Source of the DNA: Alphaproteobacteria bacterium
GTDB taxonomy: Bacteria > Pseudomonadota > Alphaproteobacteria > ATCC43930 > CGMCC-115725
NCBI GenBank assembly: GCA_005888425.1
Contig: VAZF01000206.1
Span: 1-13,154, forward strand
Length of the DNA: 13,154 nucleotides
Reading direction: 5' to 3'
The stretch's first letter is position 1. Each line of letters starts with the position of its first letter. The translations under genes were made by a program, and so were the position numbers. Below, piece after piece: positions 1-6,880 of the stretch. The notes under the pieces are model-generated. The model was not told where the DNA came from and did not search any database. It worked only from the letters and a program-made list of their open reading frames with translations.

Positions 1-317
1 AGGCCGGCATTGGCGCCGAGGTTTTCGTGCGCGACGGTGTAGGAGCCGCCGCTCGTCGGATAGGCCTCGATCGTCTGCCAATAGGAGATGTAGAGGATCG
101 CCAGCAGGACCAGCACGGCCAGCATGACCGGGCCCATATAGGCGAGGCCCATCAAGCCGAGCGGCGCCAGGATGGTCAGCGCCGCCTCGGGTCCATAGGC
201 CGAGGAGGCGAGGCCGTCGAGGCCCATCGCCGGCACCCCCTCGATGGCCGTGATCTTCTCGCTCTCGCCTTCGCGGTTGGCGAGCTTGCGGCCGATCAGC
301 AGGTCCAGCAGCTTCAT
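1..317 (-). CDS. APC-superfamily permease, KimA/YdaO-like (N-terminal part, cut by window edge)
   Basis: The reading frame starts at an ATG at 317-315 and runs off the window at base 1, giving about 105 N-terminal residues. It begins MKLLDLLIGRKLANREGE, followed by a segment with LASSAYGPEAALTILAPLG and then a long hydrophobic stretch (about residues 55-80). A polar amphipathic N-terminus, an 'ALSSxAYxxE'-like motif at the first membrane helix and further helices are typical of APC-superfamily permeases of the KimA/YdaO type. Those are inner-membrane transporters of potassium or amino acids. The substrate cannot be told from this fragment. It is divergent from the flavin monooxygenase, with 156 bp between the starts. 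The family call rests on the N-terminus only. Confidence 0.75.
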   Translation of the reverse strand, partial: MKLLDLLIGRKLANREGESEKITAIEGVPAMGLDGLASSAYGPEAALTILAPLGLMGLAYMGPVMLAVLVLLAILYISYWQTIEAYPTSGGSYTVAHENLGANAG

Positions 318-473
318 AAAACAGGCGTCCGGCCAGCCAAGATCATCGTCTCAACCTGACGCCGCAGATCAGGGCATGGTTCCCACAAGGCGCGGCGCCT
401 ATAGGGGTCCGGCCTGATATCGCGGCGGGCCGGCGTGTTACTCTGACCACCCACCGGGCGGTAGAGGGCGTTA
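318..473. promoter_or_regulatory. Divergent intergenic region between permease and flavin monooxygenase
   Basis: This 156-bp gap separates two divergent starts, so it should hold both promoters. I see an inverted repeat CCGGCC (409-414) / GGCCGG (428-433) and a GC-rich palindromic patch near 389-399. For the plus-strand gene, GAGG lies 6 nt before the ATG at 474. No convincing -35/-10 pair is visible. Regulatory use of the inverted repeat is inference. Confidence 0.3.
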
Positions 474-1532
474 ATGCAATTCGGCGTGCAGTTCTTTCCC
501 GATGTGCGGCCCGAGGAGAAATCGGGCGAACAATATTTCCAGGAAGCGCTCGACCTCGCCGAGGAGGCCGACCGGCTCGGCTTCAGCCATATCCGCATCG
601 TCGAGCACTATTTCCACCATTACGGCGGCTACAGCCCGAACCCGATCGTGTTTCTCGCGGCGGCGGCGCAGCGGACAAGGCGAGCGCGGCTGGTGACCGG
701 CGCGGTATTGCCGGCCTTCAACCATCCCTTAAAGCTCGCCGGCGAGATCGCGATGCTCGACGCGCTCAGCCGCGGGCGGCTCGATGTCGGTTTTGCGCGC
801 GCCTTCCTGCCGCATGAATTTCGCCGTTTCGGGGTGTCGCCCGACGAGTCGGTGGCGCGGTTCCGCGAGGGCATCGAGCAGGTCGATCTGCTGCTGAGCC
901 GCGAAAATGTCTCGCATCGCGGCCGCTTCCACCAGATCGAGAACACGACCTCGCTGCCGCGATCGACTCAAAAGCCGCGGCCGAAATTCTATGTCGCGGC
1001 ATTGAACACGCCGGAATCCTTTGAATTCGCCGGCCGCATGGGCTATGCGGTCATGGCGATCGCGCTCGTCGCCGAAAAGATGCGGCCGCTCCTTGCCGCC
1101 TATCGAGAAGCCTGGAAGGCGGCCGGGCATCCTGGCCAAGGCGAGGTCATGGTCGCCTTTCACATGTATTGCGAGCATGACGGCGAGCGGGCCCGCGCCT
1201 TCGCCACGCCGCTGATCGATGCCTATCTCACATCGCTGGTCGAGGCCGCCTCGGACTGGCTCGATGGCAGGGTTTCGCAGGATTATCCCGGCTATGACAA
1301 GATCATCGCCGCGCTGCGTGCCTCCAATGCGGCGGAGCAGATCGTGTCGGGCGGCGCCTGGGTCGGTTCGCCCGGGGAGATCGCGGCGACGATCGCGCGT
1401 TTGCAGCACGAGTTCGGCGGGTTCGAGCACGCCTCCTTGCAGGTCAACTTCAACACGATGCCCCATAGAGAGGCGCTCGCCTCGATGCGCCTCTTCGCGC
1501 AGGAGGTCATGCCGCGTTTTACGGCCGGGTAG
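474..1532 (+). CDS. LLM-class flavin-dependent oxidoreductase (luciferase-like monooxygenase)
   Basis: This 352-aa protein has the usual length of the bacterial luciferase-like monooxygenases, which use reduced FMN/F420 and O2 to oxidise organic substrates in the cytoplasm. Visible hallmarks are the opening strand MQFGVQFFPD, the IVEHYFHHYGGYSPNP segment (about 42-57), the strand/helix ARLVTGAVLP followed by NHPLKLAGEIAMLDALS (71-99), and SRGRLDVGFARAF (99-111). A late 'WVGSPGEIAATIARL' segment is typical for this fold. GAGG lies 6 nt before the ATG. The gene stands alone, convergent with the hemerythrin-like gene and divergent from a permease. The substrate is unknown; family members range from alkane to nitrogen-compound monooxygenases. 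No NAD(P)H:flavin reductase is present in the window. Confidence 0.9.
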   Translation: MQFGVQFFPDVRPEEKSGEQYFQEALDLAEEADRLGFSHIRIVEHYFHHYGGYSPNPIVFLAAAAQRTRRARLVTGAVLPAFNHPLKLAGEIAMLDALSRGRLDVGFARAFLPHEFRRFGVSPDESVARFREGIEQVDLLLSRENVSHRGRFHQIENTTSLPRSTQKPRPKFYVAALNTPESFEFAGRMGYAVMAIALVAEKMRPLLAAYREAWKAAGHPGQGEVMVAFHMYCEHDGERARAFATPLIDAYLTSLVEAASDWLDGRVSQDYPGYDKIIAALRASNAAEQIVSGGAWVGSPGEIAATIARLQHEFGGFEHASLQVNFNTMPHREALASMRLFAQEVMPRFTAG

Positions 1533-1560
1533 AGCCTAGAAAACTCCCCATTTTAGAACC

Positions 1561-1586
1561 GATGGCCGGGGCGAGCCCCAGCCATC
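1561..1586. terminator. Hairpin between convergent genes, possible bidirectional terminator
   Basis: GATGGC (1561-1566) pairs with GCCATC (1581-1586). GGGG pairs with CCCC inside, with one C/A mismatch and a CGAG loop. It lies in the 66-bp gap between the convergent stops at 1532 and 1599, where a shared terminator would be expected. No clean U-tract follows on either strand, so function is uncertain. Confidence 0.4.
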
Positions 1587-1598
1587 GCGGTCGAGCGC

Positions 1599-2075
1599 CT
1601 AGGCTGCGGCCATCAGCTTTTCTTTTTGGCGCTGGAACTGCCCGGACATCTTCTCCAACTCCTCGCGGTTGAATTCGTTGCGGGCGCAGGAAAAGCCGGT
1701 GCTTTCCTCTTCCTTGACATGGTGGTTGACGAGCTCTTTCAGAACGGTCAGCTGCGCCGTCCACTGCTCGCTCGCCTTGTTGCGGGTGCGCGCCATCTGC
1801 TGCAATTGCTGCTCGACGATCTGGTGCTCGTTGATGCCCTCGAAGACAAAGCTCCGCGTCTTCTCGTCGTCCGACTTTTGCATCTTCTTATACAGAACCT
1901 GCTGCTCGGCCTCCGAATGGGCGGTCAGCATGCTCATGATTTCCTTGAAGATTTGATTGCGTTCGGCGCTTGCCTCGGTTTTGAGGCATTGCTCGATCAG
2001 ACCGCCGACTTCTTCGTGGTCCTGGTGCAGGTCCTGCAGGATTCCTTCAGCCATACCCAGCCATTCCTTCAACAT
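1599..2075 (-). CDS. Hemerythrin HHE-domain protein
   Basis: This 158-aa soluble, helix-rich protein carries the histidine/glutamate pattern of the hemerythrin HHE cation-binding family, which holds a di-iron centre for O2, NO or iron handling. Candidate ligands, numbered from the first ATG, are H17 and H20 (HQDH), H53 with E57 (HSEAE), H84 (EHQ), and H118/H119 with E122/E123 (HHVKEEE). A charged coiled helix follows at the C-terminus. Two starts are possible, ATG at 2075 and ATG at 2054 (MAEGILQDL); each has AAGGA about 10 nt upstream. Helix spacing does not decide between them. It lies downstream of the CHAD gene on the same strand but is separated from it by 163 bp containing a hairpin and a tandem repeat, so it may have its own promoter. 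Neither ligand set nor metal content can be fixed from sequence alone. Confidence 0.9.
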   Translation of the reverse strand: MLKEWLGMAEGILQDLHQDHEEVGGLIEQCLKTEASAERNQIFKEIMSMLTAHSEAEQQVLYKKMQKSDDEKTRSFVFEGINEHQIVEQQLQQMARTRNKASEQWTAQLTVLKELVNHHVKEEESTGFSCARNEFNREELEKMSGQFQRQKEKLMAAA

Positions 2076-2122
2076 GGGATCTCAATCCTTGGTGTGCCTG
2101 CACGGATGCCGGCACCATTGAC

Positions 2123-2146
2123 AACACCGGCTCTGGGGCCGGTGTT
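2123..2146. repeat. 9-bp perfect inverted repeat (hairpin) upstream of the hemerythrin-like gene
   Basis: AACACCGGC (2123-2131) and GCCGGTGTT (2138-2146) pair perfectly around a 6-nt loop. On the minus strand it lies after the CHAD stop (2239) and before the hemerythrin-like start (2075). It could therefore be a weak terminator, a 5'-leader stem or an operator. No T-run follows, which argues against a standard intrinsic terminator. Confidence 0.5.
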
Positions 2147-2157
2147 CTCGATTTGCA

Positions 2158-2232
2158 GAATTTTACAGGGCGGGAATTTTCGGGCGGCGAACTTCCAGGC
2201 CGCGAGCTTCCAAGCCGCGAATTTACAGGGCG
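2158..2232. repeat. Five tandem degenerate 15-bp units; plus-strand frame resembles pentapeptide repeats
   Basis: Five contiguous 15-bp units occupy 2158-2172, 2173-2187, 2188-2202, 2203-2217 and 2218-2232 without indels. Examples are CGAACTTCCAGGCCG, CGAGCTTCCAAGCCG and CGAATTTACAGGGCG. In the plus-strand frame they read G-NFRA, A-NFQA, A-SFQA, A-NLQG, which matches the A(N/D)LXX rhythm of pentapeptide-repeat proteins. The frame has no good start or ribosome site and runs into sequence antisense to the CHAD gene. It is therefore either a relic of a pentapeptide gene or a coincidental period-15 repeat. The repeat lies between two minus-strand genes. Confidence 0.7.
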
Positions 2233-2238
2233 CGATCG

Positions 2239-3219
2239 TCAGCCATGCCAGAACGGCTGGGCGTCGAATAGCTCGCGCAGATGCTCGCGCAATTTCGGCT
2301 CCCGGTCGATCAGCCGCCGCTCATGCCAGTCGAGCATACGCCCCCCGGCCTCGGCGATGGCCCTGTTAGGGCCGTCGTCCGATGCAAGCGCAGCTAGGAT
2401 CTCATGCCCGACCCGTACATCGTTGAGATGGCCGAGCTCGTCCTGCAGGCGCTTCAACCGCGCGGTAAGCGGCGCGACGACGTCAGGCGGATAGAGAGAG
2501 GCCGTTGCTTCCGCCGTATAGCGCAGCTTTTTCAATGCGATGCGCAGGCGATGGCGCTGCTCGGGCGCTTGCTCGGCGAACTCCTTGCCGCGTTTCTTCG
2601 CGGCCCGCCAGCGGCGCCGCAGGATCTTCCCCGCAACCTCGCCGACCGGCGGCTCCGGCATGCCGGGATCGAGTCGCCGCCAACCGCAAGTCTCGAACCA
2701 GGCGAGGAGGTGGGCGATCAAACTGGCGTAACGGTCCGATCGGATCGCCTCGATCACCAAGCGGTGGGCGGCGCGGCGCTGCCGCTCGGCGGCTCGCCGC
2801 AGGGGCTCGAAGGCGAGCGGATCATCGGAAGCTCGCTCCACCGGGCGCAGCAAGGCCGTCTCGAACACATCGAGGTTCCGCGCCCGCGCGAGCGCGTCGG
2901 CAAGCCAGCACAATTCCTCGGCGGCCCAGTGCCGCTGATCCTCCGGCAGCCGCTCGGCAAAACCCGACATCATCGCGCGCAGACGCCGGGCGGCGACCCG
3001 CATCTGGTGGATGCCGCCCGGCATGCCGGCGAGCGCGGCGGCTTCGTTGCGCGAGAGGTGATCGAGACCGGCGAGGCCGATCCGGCGCAGCGCCGCATCA
3101 CCGCCGAGCGCCGGGTCAAGCGCCGGCGGTTCGGCATGGATGACGGGGACACCGCCGCGCTTCGCCCGGCCCGCTGGCGACGGGGCGGCGATCACAGGTT
3201 CCGCGAGGCTCGCCGACAT
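2239..3219 (-). CDS. CHAD-domain protein without CYTH domain
   Basis: This 326-aa protein has the conserved histidine-rich alpha-helical CHAD domain over about residues 35-320. The two internally related helical signatures are visible: HQMRVAARRLRA (71-82) and RLRIALKKLRYTAEA (224-238), with LQDELGHLNDV at 258-268. CHAD domains bind polyphosphate through basic and histidine residues and often localise to polyphosphate granules. In many bacteria CHAD is fused behind a CYTH triphosphatase domain. Here residues 1-33 are only a low-complexity tail followed by the ALDPALGGDAALRRI linker seen in fused forms, so CYTH is absent. The ATG at 3219 lies 1 bp past the dioxygenase stop, with GGAG 10 nt upstream, implying translational coupling. 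A polyphosphate role is from family knowledge. Confidence 0.9.
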   Translation of the reverse strand: MSASLAEPVIAAPSPAGRAKRGGVPVIHAEPPALDPALGGDAALRRIGLAGLDHLSRNEAAALAGMPGGIHQMRVAARRLRAMMSGFAERLPEDQRHWAAEELCWLADALARARNLDVFETALLRPVERASDDPLAFEPLRRAAERQRRAAHRLVIEAIRSDRYASLIAHLLAWFETCGWRRLDPGMPEPPVGEVAGKILRRRWRAAKKRGKEFAEQAPEQRHRLRIALKKLRYTAEATASLYPPDVVAPLTARLKRLQDELGHLNDVRVGHEILAALASDDGPNRAIAEAGGRMLDWHERRLIDREPKLREHLRELFDAQPFWHG

Positions 3220-3220
3220 C

Positions 3221-4102
3221 TCAGATGGGCTCCGGCCCGATGACCGTTGTGCGGTGCATCAGACGGCGCTCCGGCAAGGTGTAGTCGCAGATCGCAAGGT
3301 GCATCGCGCTGGCATTGTCCCACATGACGAGATCGCCGATCCGCCAGCTGTGGCGATAGCAAAATTCGGGCCGGACGCAATGCGCGTCAAGCTCGGCGAT
3401 CATATCGAGCGCCTCGTCCTCCGGCATCTGCTCGCCATCCCGCAAGACGATGCCGATGCACTCCCCGGCCGTGACATAGAGCGCCTTCCGCCCGGTATAG
3501 GGGTGGCTGCGCACAATCGGATGCGCGATATCGGGCGTCTCGGCAAGCTGTGCCGCGGTCAGTTTTGGGCGCGGGCTGTTGTCGACGCGGCGGCGCATCG
3601 AATAGCGGTGGATCGCCTTTGTTCCGGCGAGCCGCCGCTTCATCGCGTCAGGCAGCGCCTCGTACGCGGCGATGCAGTTCGCGAAGACCGTGTCGCCGAG
3701 CGGCTTGCCATCGCGATGCGGTACCTCCTTCGCGTAGAGCAGCGAGCAGCGGCTCGGGTTTTTGCGATAGGAGGTGTCGCTGTGCCACGTAAAGCCGGCA
3801 TCAGCCAACCCGATATGCTCGCCCGCGTCGTTCTTGATGTTCGAGACCAAGAGGATCTCGGGATCCTCCGGCAGCAGGTATTTTTTGACGATGTGGATCT
3901 CGAGCTCGCCGAGGCGGCGGCTAAACGCGATGTGCTGCTCGTTTGTGAGATGCTGATCCCGGAAAAACACGACGATGTTGTCGTGAAAAATGCCCTCGAG
4001 CTCGGTGAACGTGCGGTCGTCGATCGCCCGCGACAGGTCGACGACGATTTCCGCCCCCAAGGCGGCGTCGCATTTTCGCACCGGGATCGCCATCCTTTGC
4101 AT
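3221..4102 (-). CDS. TauD/TfdA-family Fe(II)/2-oxoglutarate dioxygenase
   Basis: This 293-aa protein has the length and motifs of the TauD/TfdA family. These enzymes couple 2-oxoglutarate decarboxylation to hydroxylation of sulfonates, aryloxyalkanoates or other small acids. The facial triad is visible: H107 and D109 in WHSDTSY, and H268 in NASAMHLA. The 2OG-binding arginine fits R284 in RRLMHRTTV. The early FFRDQHLTNEQHIAFSRRLG segment (about 46-64) is also family-typical. Two start codons are close together (ATG at 4102, and MAIPVRK three codons later) and neither has a clear ribosome site. I keep the first. It is the first gene of a coupled pair with the CHAD gene. No sulfonate ABC transporter is adjacent, so taurine is not specifically supported. 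Confidence 0.92.
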   Translation of the reverse strand: MQRMAIPVRKCDAALGAEIVVDLSRAIDDRTFTELEGIFHDNIVVFFRDQHLTNEQHIAFSRRLGELEIHIVKKYLLPEDPEILLVSNIKNDAGEHIGLADAGFTWHSDTSYRKNPSRCSLLYAKEVPHRDGKPLGDTVFANCIAAYEALPDAMKRRLAGTKAIHRYSMRRRVDNSPRPKLTAAQLAETPDIAHPIVRSHPYTGRKALYVTAGECIGIVLRDGEQMPEDEALDMIAELDAHCVRPEFCYRHSWRIGDLVMWDNASAMHLAICDYTLPERRLMHRTTVIGPEPI

Positions 4103-4255
4103 AGTACGGCGAAGCGGGCGGGCAGGCCAGAGTCGCCGGGCTACGCCAATTTCATTGCGTTATTTGCCGGGGCGCGAGGGGGAGCGGAACGCGAAAACGC
4201 GGATGATACACCGGCCGCCGCTGTTAGAGCCGGGGAACGCAACGGAGAGGATCTC

Positions 4256-4501
4256 ATGAAATCGATCGTCATCGCGGCGGGCGTGCTGCTCGCGGCAACA
4301 GCATTGTCGCCCGCTCCCGCCGCTGCGGCGGGCTGCCTCAAAGGCGCCGTCGTCGGCGGTGTCGCCGGCCATTTCATGCACCGTCACGGGGTATTGGGCG
4401 CCACGGCCGGCTGCCTGGTCGGCCGGCATGAGGCGAACAAACAGGCGCGCCAGCAGGCCCAGCAGAACCAGACCGCTAATACGAACTACAACAGCCGCTG
4501 A
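4256..4501 (+). CDS. Small exported glycine-zipper protein
   Basis: This 81-aa protein has a classical signal peptide: MKS, then a hydrophobic core to about residue 18, then SPAPAAAA before G26/C27. The mature part is a short glycine-rich segment with alternating small residues (GAVVGGVAGH ... GVLGATAGCLVG, about 30-56). A Gln/Asn/Arg-rich tail ends NTNYNSR. This layout matches small periplasmic or outer-membrane-associated glycine-zipper proteins. C27 and C53 could form a disulfide. A lipoprotein reading (AAGC) is weak because the -3 position is Ala. A strong GGAGAGG sequence precedes the ATG at 4256 by 5 nt, which supports this start although the frame is open much further upstream, antisense to the dioxygenase. 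The role is unknown. Confidence 0.75.
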   Translation: MKSIVIAAGVLLAATALSPAPAAAAGCLKGAVVGGVAGHFMHRHGVLGATAGCLVGRHEANKQARQQAQQNQTANTNYNSR

Positions 4502-4538
4502 GCCGGGCTTGCTGCGCTGTGGTCTAAAGAGCGCTCGG

Positions 4539-4766
4539 TCAGGTCTTGCTGCGGGTCATCCAGCGGCTGAGGCCGTAGCCGAGCGCGAGCCCGCCGGCCA
4601 GCAGCATGGCGAGCCGGCCATAAGGAACATTGAGCCCGCCGACGCGAAAAGAGAGGGGCAGGCTTGGATTACCCTCGCCGGAGGAGATCCCCGCGACGAC
4701 CTCCGGTTCGGTTTCCCTGGTTGCCGCGGTCGAGGTCGGCGGCGCTTCCGCGATCGGCTGATCCAT
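4539..4766 (-). CDS. Small protein with single C-terminal membrane anchor (unknown function)
   Basis: This 75-aa protein has a polar, Pro/Thr/Glu-rich N-terminus (1-35). One hydrophobic segment follows at about residues 49-67 (GRLAMLLAGGLALGYGL), ending in a basic tail RWMTRSKT. The shape suggests a tail-anchored or single-pass inner-membrane protein with the basic C-terminus in the cytoplasm. GGGGAGAG lies about 9 nt upstream of the ATG at 4766, supporting translation. It converges with the glycine-zipper gene (37 bp between stops) and lies downstream of the alpha/beta hydrolase on the same strand, with a hairpin between. I do not recognise a family. Confidence 0.6.
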   Translation of the reverse strand: MDQPIAEAPPTSTAATRETEPEVVAGISSGEGNPSLPLSFRVGGLNVPYGRLAMLLAGGLALGYGLSRWMTRSKT

Positions 4767-4780
4767 GTGAGCTCTCCCCA

Positions 4781-4808
4781 GGCGTTCTCTGTCCGCAAGG
4801 GGAACGCC
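4781..4808. terminator. Hairpin in gap downstream of the hydrolase gene, weak terminator candidate
   Basis: GGCGTTC (4781-4787) pairs with GAACGCC (4802-4808), with partial pairing inside. On the minus strand it lies 55 nt past the hydrolase stop and just upstream of the ribosome site of the 75-aa gene. No T-run follows, so attenuation or a leader stem is as likely as termination. Confidence 0.3.
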
Positions 4809-4862
4809 GGCGCCGCCGGTATCGTTCGCGGCTATTTCTCTCTTCGATAGCGATGAGCGGCG

Positions 4863-5768
4863 TCAGGCGAGGCGCATCTGTTCGAGGACCGCAGCGCCGA
4901 GCAGACCGTTCGGATTGCACAATGTCTCGGGCAGTTCGAGATGGGCGTAATGCTGGCCGACAAGCAGATCGACCGGCTTTCCGGCCGCCTTCACCGCGGC
5001 GGCGAAATCGCGGGCCTGGCGTTGAAATTCCGGCGTCTCGCAAGTGCCGTAAGCGACGATCAGCGGCGCGCCTAGCCGGTCGATGCGGCGCTGCGGCGAG
5101 AGCGCCTCGACCATCTCGTCGGTGAAATTCACATAAGAGTTGCGGTGCGACAGCCGCACCGGTGCGAGATCGTACATCCCGCTCGAACACATGCCGCCCT
5201 TGATGAGGTCGGCCGGCAGCCCGAACTCGCGGCGCCAATCCGTGGTCAGCGCGACCGCCGCGAGATGCGCGCCTGAGGAATGGCCGCCGACATAGATCCG
5301 CTCGCGGTCGCCGCCAAAGCTTGCGGCATTTTCGTAGACCCAGGCGACCGCGCGGCAAACCTGCTCGGCCATCGGGAAAAGGCTGCCGCCGGCATCCTGC
5401 ACCCAGACAAAATCCGGCACGATGTAATGCGCGCCGGCGCGGGTGAACATCTCGGCCGGCGCGGCATAGGTCTTGGCCGACCCCGCCCGCCAGGCGCCGC
5501 CATGGATAAAGACAAAGATCGGCGCGCCGCCGCCATCGGTATCCCGATCGGTGCGGAAGAGGTCGAGCTGCTCGATCTCGGTCGGGCCGTAAGGCAGGCG
5601 CAGCGGCGGCCCGATGCGCTGGCGGGTGCGTTCGCTGTTGGCGATCCAGCGGTCACGCAATTGCTGGATGTTCGGCTGATAGGCGGCCTGGTTATAGGCG
5701 GCATCGAGTTCCGCCTGCGTGTAGTTCAGATAGACGAGCGGCTCGCGCTCAGGCTTTGCGGGTGACAT
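4863..5768 (-). CDS. Alpha/beta hydrolase, arylformamidase/carboxylesterase-like
   Basis: From the ATG at 5768 this is a 301-aa alpha/beta-hydrolase with the HGGAW oxyanion-hole motif (89-93) and nucleophile elbow GHSSG (162-166, Ser164). A late catalytic His is probably H276 in HYAHLEL. The N-terminal YLNYTQAELDAAYNQ segment and the 'TPEFQRQ' region after the penultimate strand resemble kynurenine formamidase-like esterases. At the usual acid position the sequence reads CETPEF (E244) where that group normally has Asp. The frame stays open to a TTG at 5828, but the family-like region begins near residue 13 and TTG has only a weak ribosome site, so I chose the ATG; that ATG also lacks a well-spaced one. 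It is divergent from the D-carbamoylase. No kynurenine-pathway gene is adjacent, so true formamidase activity is unproven. Confidence 0.85.
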   Translation of the reverse strand: MSPAKPEREPLVYLNYTQAELDAAYNQAAYQPNIQQLRDRWIANSERTRQRIGPPLRLPYGPTEIEQLDLFRTDRDTDGGGAPIFVFIHGGAWRAGSAKTYAAPAEMFTRAGAHYIVPDFVWVQDAGGSLFPMAEQVCRAVAWVYENAASFGGDRERIYVGGHSSGAHLAAVALTTDWRREFGLPADLIKGGMCSSGMYDLAPVRLSHRNSYVNFTDEMVEALSPQRRIDRLGAPLIVAYGTCETPEFQRQARDFAAAVKAAGKPVDLLVGQHYAHLELPETLCNPNGLLGAAVLEQMRLA

Positions 5769-5944
5769 GTCTCGGGCGCCGGGTTCCTCAGGGCCGAAAA
5801 GCGAAGCGTATTCCGCCGCTTGCGGCAACCGGAATTCCGCCGAGGGGGCCTATCTCGCAATCCGATCGGCGGTTAGCCCTCCGGGAATTGCGTCGGTCCC
5901 CGGGCAGTGACAGTCTCGGCGGAAGGCAATTCAGGAGAGCCGCT
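5769..5944. promoter_or_regulatory. Divergent region between hydrolase and D-carbamoylase
   Basis: This 176-bp region should carry promoters for both divergent genes. It contains a perfect palindrome CGGAATTCCG (5830-5839). AGGAGAG lies just upstream of the GTG start at 5945. No clear sigma-70 elements can be assigned. A shared operator at the palindrome is conjecture. Confidence 0.3.
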
Positions 5945-6880
5945 GTGTCCCGCAAGCTTCGCGCCGCCGTCGCCCAATTGGGCCCGATCCATCTCGCCGA
6001 CAGCCGCGAGGCCGTCGTCAAGCGGCTCTGCGCCCTGTTACGCGAGGCACACAGCGCCGGCGTCAAGTTTGTCGTCTTTCCCGAATTGGCACTGACGACG
6101 TTCTTCCCGCGTTACTGGATGACCGACCAGGCCGAGATCGACCGCTATTTCGAGCGCGACATGCCGAGCCCGGAGACGCGGGCGCTGTTCGATCTCGCGA
6201 AGGAGCTCGGCATCGGCTTTTATCTCGGCTATGCCGAGCTGACCCAGGAAAAGGGCGCGCCGCGGCATTACAACACGTCGATCCTCGTCGATCCCGACGG
6301 CCGCATCGTCGGCCGGTACCGCAAGATCCACCTGCCCGGCCATTCCGAGCATCTGCCGCAGGCGCCGTTTCAGCATCTGGAGAAGCGCTATTTCGATGTC
6401 GGGAACGAAGGCTTCCGCGTCTGGCGCATGCAGGGCGCCGTCATGGGCATGTGCATCTGCAACGACCGGCGCTGGCCCGAGGCCTACCGCGTCATGGGAT
6501 TGCAGGGCGTCGAGATCGTCGCGCTCGGCTACAACACCCCGATCGAGAACATCCATCACCGCGAGCCCGAGCATCTGCGGATGTTTCACCACCTGTTGTC
6601 ACTGCAGGCCGGCGCCTACCAGAACGCCGCCTGGGTGTTGGCCGCGGCGAAATGCGGCGCCGAGGATGGGCATGCGATGATCGGCGGCTCGGCGATTGTC
6701 GCGCCGACCGGCGAGATCGCCGCCTTGGCATTGACCGAAGAGGACGAGCTGATCGCGACGAATTTGGATCTCGAACTCGGCGAATACCTCCGCCGCACCG
6801 TGTTCAATTTCGAGAAGCACCGCCGCGTCGAGCATTACGGCCTGATCACCAGCCGCACCGGCGCCAAGACCGAGGTGTAA
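5945..6880 (+). CDS. N-carbamoyl-D-amino-acid amidohydrolase (D-carbamoylase), nitrilase superfamily
   Basis: This 311-aa cytoplasmic enzyme hydrolyses N-carbamoyl-D-amino acids to the D-amino acid, CO2 and ammonia, the last step of D-hydantoin breakdown. Counting from the GTG at 5945, the catalytic triad falls at E47 (FPELALTTFFPR), K127 (YRKIHLPGH) and C172 (CICNDRRWPE). These are the positions I remember for the Agrobacterium enzyme. Further shared motifs are FQHLEKRYF, GYNTP, FHHLLSLQAGAYQN and the C-terminal HYGLI. AGGAG lies a few bases before the GTG, which fixes this start even though the frame is open further upstream. No hydantoinase, racemase or permease for hydantoins is adjacent, so the substrate may come from elsewhere or differ. 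It converges with the metallo-hydrolase across a palindromic element. Confidence 0.93.
   Translation: MSRKLRAAVAQLGPIHLADSREAVVKRLCALLREAHSAGVKFVVFPELALTTFFPRYWMTDQAEIDRYFERDMPSPETRALFDLAKELGIGFYLGYAELTQEKGAPRHYNTSILVDPDGRIVGRYRKIHLPGHSEHLPQAPFQHLEKRYFDVGNEGFRVWRMQGAVMGMCICNDRRWPEAYRVMGLQGVEIVALGYNTPIENIHHREPEHLRMFHHLLSLQAGAYQNAAWVLAAAKCGAEDGHAMIGGSAIVAPTGEIAALALTEEDELIATNLDLELGEYLRRTVFNFEKHRRVEHYGLITSRTGAKTEV

Noticed and set aside
729..1466. Minus-strand frame opposite the flavin monooxygenase
   Set aside because: No motif, no ribosome site, and complementary to a conserved gene; an artefact of high GC at third positions.
2158..2232. CRISPR array
   Set aside because: The 15-bp units are directly contiguous with no spacers and no cas gene is present.
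3140..4255. Long open plus-strand frame upstream of the glycine-zipper gene, in the same frame as that gene
   Set aside because: It is antisense to the well-supported dioxygenase and lacks any recognisable domain; only the part from the ATG at 4256, with its ribosome site and signal peptide, is credible.
5769..5828. 20-residue N-terminal extension of the alpha/beta hydrolase from a TTG
   Set aside because: The family-like region starts well downstream and TTG is rare; kept as an alternative only, since the ATG at 5768 also lacks a well-spaced ribosome site.
6038..6592. Minus-strand frame opposite the D-carbamoylase
   Set aside because: Lies inside a gene whose catalytic residues and length match its family; no independent support.
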